From an uncultured Taibaiella sp. (lineage in GTDB: Bacteria; Bacteroidota; Bacteroidia; Chitinophagales; Chitinophagaceae), in contig CALMXV010000488.1 in NCBI GenBank assembly GCA_937871155.1, forward strand, positions 1 to 16,968: DNA of 16,968 bases, given 5' to 3'. Each line of letters starts with the position of its first letter. The stretch's first letter is position 1. This document shows, piece after piece, positions 14,202-16,968 of this stretch. Both the position numbers and the translations under genes were made by a program. Under the pieces are notes generated by a model. It did not search any database. It saw only the letters and a list, made by a program, of their open reading frames with translations, and was not told the DNA's origin.

Positions 14202-15352
14202 CTTTCTTCTTTTTGGAACGTAGCTTTTCTAAAGATAGACCCAAAAACTAGTAATAAGGATAGTAAGATGGGACCAATTTCTAATAGGGGTAGTTCTTGT
14301 ACTTTCAATATATGAAGTATTAATGATGTTATCAGCAAGCATATTGCTACAAGTGCATATCGGCTTTTATGTTTATTGTGCATGAAGGCTGCAATAACAT
14401 TAGTAGGTAATGCCCATAATATATTAAAGTTGTTGCTACATCCTTGATGGTCGGTAGCAAACCACATAATCAACATGATACATCCTAAAACTCCGGTAGT
14501 AAATAATATAAATGTTTTGAGAACAGCTCTAGTTACTTTCCAAGAGCGTTTCATCATACTAAAAACAGTAAAAAGACCTATGAAGCATGTCAATACAAAT
14601 GGTCCATTGATGCCGGCACCCCCAAGTTTACTTCCTTCAACAATTGTTTGTGATGGATGAGCAATTGGCTTCCCTTTTAAAGTGGCTTTGGCGATGCTTC
14701 TTTCTAAGTAATCGGGCAAAAACATGATATCCATATTAGTCATGTTCTTATCAATTTTACTTCCCAGTAAAAGATTGACACCAAAGCGTTGCCAATGTAC
14801 TTTATAAAAGTAAAGGTTGATGATGTTTCGATAGCTCAGTGTAGATGAAGGTATCACATTGCCATAGGCAAATTGATTTCCTAAAGCATTTTTAAACACA
14901 TCCCGTACTCGTGTAGCACAATTGTCAAAGAAGAAATCATACTGATAATATTTGTTTTCATCTTTGGAGTTGTTGATTAAAAAATTATAGATCTGAATTT
15001 TTTCTGAACCGCTCAATTGTAGTAATTGTTCACGGACACTTCGATGTCTTACCGCATACTCTGCTACAAAATCTTGATAAGGATAGTAAGAGAGGTAATA
15101 GGAGAGTTTGCCACGCACAAACTTCAAAAGAAAGCCATCATCATAGCCATTGAAGGTGCCATAGTTATAGACATTGTCTGTACCGCCTATGGTGTCAGTA
15201 ATGTGAATAGCAGTATGCCCAAAGGTTTCCCAAGGTTCTTGCCCACTGCCACAGGTTAGTAAACTGATTCTTATCCTACTACTATCTACTTGTGCTATTG
15301 ATGGAAATGCAAAGAACATCAATAGGATGAATAGGTACTTTTTGAGCATCAT
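14198..15352 (-). CDS. DUF4105 membrane protein, candidate lipoprotein N-acyltransferase (Lnb-like)
   Basis: Signal sequence MMLKKYLFILLMFFAFPSIAQ, then a periplasmic DUF4105 domain (about 22-250), then about five membrane helices (about 257-380). Candidate catalytic residues are Cys/His: LLTCGSGQEPWETFGHTAIHI holds Cys34, His46 and His50, and FFFDNCATRVRD holds Cys145, an NlpC/P60-like His and Cys arrangement. As I recall the literature, a DUF4105 protein of Bacteroides, Lnb, was shown to N-acylate lipoproteins in bacteria that lack Lnt; DUF4105 plus C-terminal helices here agrees with that, but paralogues with other roles are possible. The frame is open to 15400, overlapping the desaturase gene. 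The ATG at 15352 (or its neighbour at 15349) is preferred because it begins the signal sequence, giving 384 residues. The alpha/beta hydrolase gene overlaps its stop by four bases. Confidence 0.82.
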   Translation of the reverse strand: MMLKKYLFILLMFFAFPSIAQVDSSRIRISLLTCGSGQEPWETFGHTAIHITDTIGGTDNVYNYGTFNGYDDGFLLKFVRGKLSYYLSYYPYQDFVAEYAVRHRSVREQLLQLSGSEKIQIYNFLINNSKDENKYYQYDFFFDNCATRVRDVFKNALGNQFAYGNVIPSSTLSYRNIINLYFYKVHWQRFGVNLLLGSKIDKNMTNMDIMFLPDYLERSIAKATLKGKPIAHPSQTIVEGSKLGGAGINGPFVLTCFIGLFTVFSMMKRSWKVTRAVLKTFILFTTGVLGCIMLIMWFATDHQGCSNNFNILWALPTNVIAAFMHNKHKSRYALVAICLLITSLILHILKVQELPLLEIGPILLSLLLVFGSIFRKATFQKEER

Positions 15353-15361
15353 GGGGTAATG

Positions 15362-15383
15362 AAAAAAAGATAAATTTTTTATC
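15362..15383 (-). terminator. Weak hairpin with T-run after the desaturase gene
   Basis: On the minus strand, four bases after the desaturase stop, gataaa (15383-15378) and tttatc (15374-15369) form a 6-bp stem with a 3-base loop, followed by seven T (15368-15362). The stem is nearly all A-T and therefore weak. It could attenuate rather than block read-through into the DUF4105 gene ten bases downstream. Confidence 0.35.
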
Positions 15384-15386
15384 AAG

Positions 15387-16490
15387 TTAAGCTTTTCCAA
15401 GACTTTTCAAAAGCCTTCCATGTTCTACAAGTGCGGAGAAGAATGTTTTTTGTTCGTAGTAAGGTATGTTAAACTCCAGTGCTGTTGCTTTTACTATTGG
15501 TGCAATATTTTTATAGTGTATATGGCTGATATAAGGGAAAAGATGATGTTCTATTTGACGATTCAACCCACCAATAAACCAGTTTAAGAAGGCGCTATTC
15601 GGTGAAAAGTTTGCAGTATTTAAAAGCTGATGTATAGCCCAACTGTTTTCAATTTTTCTTTCCTCAGTAGGTTTTGGAAATTCGCAATCACCCATTACAT
15701 GGGCTAATTGAAAGATACAAGACAAAGAAAGCCCAGCTACATAGTGCATTGCCAAGTAGGCTATCACTACATGATACCAAGCCGCTCCAGAAAACATCAA
15801 GGGCAAACCTAAAGTAATGATATAGTAAAGTATTTTGTAGATAAGAAGACGTGTAAGTGCATAACGATAAGTCATCTTTTCTTTTCTTAGCAGACCTAAT
15901 TGATTATACTCTTTTAGTTGTTGGAAATCCTTTGATGTGGACCATAAGAGGGTCATCATACCATAGAGCAACCATGCATACCAATGTTGAAATTTATGGA
16001 ATCCATAGCGTTTTTGTGTAGTAGAAAAACGTAAGAAAATACCTGCATCAATGTCTTGGTCGAGTCCATCAATATTAGTATAGGTGTGATGAAGAATATT
16101 ATGCTGAATCCTCCAATTGATATCATAACCACCAACCAGCATGATCAGTTTCCCCATGTTCTTATTGATTGTTTTATTGTTGGAATAAGAATCATGGTTA
16201 GAATCATGCATCACAGCACAACCGATACCTACCATACCAATACCCATCAATACCCAAGTGCCATAAAATATCCATAGGTTCATAGAAGCATAGCCAGATA
16301 GTACAAACGCAAAAGGCACTAAATAGATGGCAAGCATAGCTACAGACTTCCATTTCATGGATGAATCTCCTACCATGTCAAGGTTGTTTTCTTTGAAATA
16401 GCTATCAATTCGCTCTTTTAGGGTGTCAAAAAAGCCATCCTTATTTTTAGGAGCAAATTTTACTAGGCTGAGTTTTGGCGTTGGATTCAA
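15387..16490 (-). CDS. Membrane fatty-acid desaturase, front-end type (no cytochrome b5 domain)
   Basis: This is an integral membrane di-iron desaturase that introduces double bonds into acyl chains. Numbering from TTG 16490, the three His boxes are HDSNH (95-99), HNILHH (130-135) and QIEHH (312-316), with another His in QLAHVMGD (264). Gln in the third box is a mark of front-end and related acyl-lipid/linoleoyl-CoA desaturases. Membrane helices occur at about 48-66, 70-92, 210-228 and 235-258. There is no ATG before residue 39, yet VKFAPKNKDGFFDTLKERIDSYFKENN (from residue 10) is the N-terminal block expected of the family, so a non-AUG start is needed. TTG 16490 is preferred over TTG 16529, because a perfect -7 box lies between the two and would put the mRNA start downstream of 16529. 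Electron donor and acyl substrate are unknown. The DUF4105 gene starts 34 bases after its stop. Confidence 0.9.
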   Translation of the reverse strand: MNPTPKLSLVKFAPKNKDGFFDTLKERIDSYFKENNLDMVGDSSMKWKSVAMLAIYLVPFAFVLSGYASMNLWIFYGTWVLMGIGMVGIGCAVMHDSNHDSYSNNKTINKNMGKLIMLVGGYDINWRIQHNILHHTYTNIDGLDQDIDAGIFLRFSTTQKRYGFHKFQHWYAWLLYGMMTLLWSTSKDFQQLKEYNQLGLLRKEKMTYRYALTRLLIYKILYYIITLGLPLMFSGAAWYHVVIAYLAMHYVAGLSLSCIFQLAHVMGDCEFPKPTEERKIENSWAIHQLLNTANFSPNSAFLNWFIGGLNRQIEHHLFPYISHIHYKNIAPIVKATALEFNIPYYEQKTFFSALVEHGRLLKSLGKA

Positions 16491-16506
16491 ACTTAAAAAA
16501 TTTGTG

Positions 16507-16514
16507 CAAATGTA
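16507..16514 (-). promoter_or_regulatory. Candidate -7 promoter element for the desaturase
   Basis: Read on the minus strand, bases 16514-16507 are TACATTTG, a perfect TAnnTTTG match, 16 bases before the preferred TTG start at 16490. No TTG lies 17-23 bases upstream; the nearest, at 16529-16527, is only 12 bases away. The promoter is therefore incomplete on paper and may depend on an activator. Confidence 0.4.
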
Positions 16515-16592
16515 TTTAAAAATAGGCAAGATATAGATTAAAAATTCTATGCCTTGATAGTCAATACAACTTATGTTTCTGAAAGAGGTTTT

Positions 16593-16968
16593 TTAGTTTT
16601 TGGAGGAATGTTTTTTTGCCTTTCGCCAGTCCCAAGGAGCCATAGGATGGGGGTCTTTCCAAAGCCCTAAGTGCTTTTTTCTAGCGGCTATTTCTAATGA
16701 GGCGTATTCTTGATTATTGGAATATTTTTTGAAATGCCAAGCTAAGCCATTGCGCACCAATTCTTGGTTTACATTTATTTCATTATTTAGATAGACTGTG
16801 GCTATGATTCGCCTATTTCTGTCATATTTGAAAGGGAGTGAAATGGTGACATTCTTTCCAAAGCATAACTCAGCAATTCGTTGTTTTGCTCTATTGCCAA
16901 AAGGCTGATTTTTTTCAGGACAATCGATATGTTCCAGCCGGATAGTTTGTTTTTTGCCTTCCATTAAT
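16593..16968 (-). CDS. Thermonuclease (SNase) family protein, N-terminus beyond the window
   Basis: This is a staphylococcal-nuclease-like OB-fold domain, normally a Ca-dependent nuclease exported to the periplasm or outside. The visible 123-residue stretch has the family blocks TIRLEHIDCPEKNQPFGNRAKQ (with Arg equivalent to Arg35 of S. aureus nuclease), YDRNRRIIATVYL (the final Arg of RNRR aligns with Arg87) and INVNQELVRNGLAWHFKKYS. The Glu43 equivalent is not obvious. The frame stays open to the window edge, and the usual beginning with VxDGDT is missing, so the Met at 16964 is internal and the gene is cut by the window rather than truncated in nature. The C-terminus LGLWKDPHPMAPWDWRKAKK is typical. 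It ends about 100 bases before the preferred desaturase start, on the same strand. Confidence 0.88.
   Translation of the reverse strand, partial: LMEGKKQTIRLEHIDCPEKNQPFGNRAKQRIAELCFGKNVTISLPFKYDRNRRIIATVYLNNEINVNQELVRNGLAWHFKKYSNNQEYASLEIAARKKHLGLWKDPHPMAPWDWRKAKKHSSKN

Noticed and set aside
16593..16964. Short stand-alone nuclease starting at ATG 16964
   Set aside because: The family's N-terminal DGDT strand is missing and the frame remains open to the window edge, so this Met is internal and the gene is partial because of the window.

Overview
The window looks like a chromosomal stretch of a Bacteroidota bacterium, probably of the Chitinophagia/Chitinophagales. The case rests on four things: low GC; a secreted protein with a type IX secretion (gliding-motility-type) C-terminal sorting domain; a batD-batE pair; and promoters that fit the Bacteroidota -7 consensus TAnnTTTG rather than the E. 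coli -10. Shine-Dalgarno sequences are not evident. At least one start is non-AUG (GTG for the TatD-type nuclease), and the desaturase seems to need a TTG. Coding density is high and no gene-free gap exceeds 300 bases.

Left edge (1-263): bases 39-85 are the 3' half of a tRNA-Lys(CUU) gene with no 5' half, followed by a terminator. This is what remains at the far end of an element integrated into a tRNA gene. The element should lie to the left of the window, and ordinary chromosome starts at about base 39.

Plus-strand block (264-6788): a di-haem cytochrome c peroxidase and a short-chain dehydrogenase form one unit. A clear promoter inside an inverted repeat then starts batD-batE (membrane/periplasm, aerotolerance-associated), followed by a polysaccharide deacetylase, a DinB-superfamily DUF1569 protein and a TatD-type metal-dependent nuclease.

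Minus-strand pair (6801-7962): GmhA-like sedoheptulose-7-phosphate isomerase followed by a GmhB-like HAD phosphatase, two steps of ADP/GDP-heptose synthesis. The kinase and nucleotidyltransferase steps are not in the window.

Plus-strand pair (8120-11415): a secreted GHL10/DUF187 glycosidase-like protein with its own promoter, then a TMTC-like polytopic GT-C protein with C-terminal TPRs.

Minus-strand block (11459-16968): read from the right, a thermonuclease-type protein cut by the window edge, a membrane fatty-acid desaturase of the front-end type, a DUF4105 membrane protein (the family of the recently described Bacteroides lipoprotein N-acyltransferase Lnb), an alpha/beta hydrolase overlapping it by 4 bases, and 7 bases later a 640-residue PKD-domain T9SS substrate. 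Much of the window concerns the cell envelope: lipid desaturation, probable lipoprotein acylation, heptose precursors, glycan hydrolysis or transfer, and surface protein export.

I see no CRISPR array, IS element, toxin-antitoxin pair or recognisable defence system. The observations I rate highest are the tRNA-derived attachment remnant, the DUF4105-hydrolase-T9SS operon, the batDE pair without batA/batB, and the non-AUG desaturase start downstream of a -7 box.
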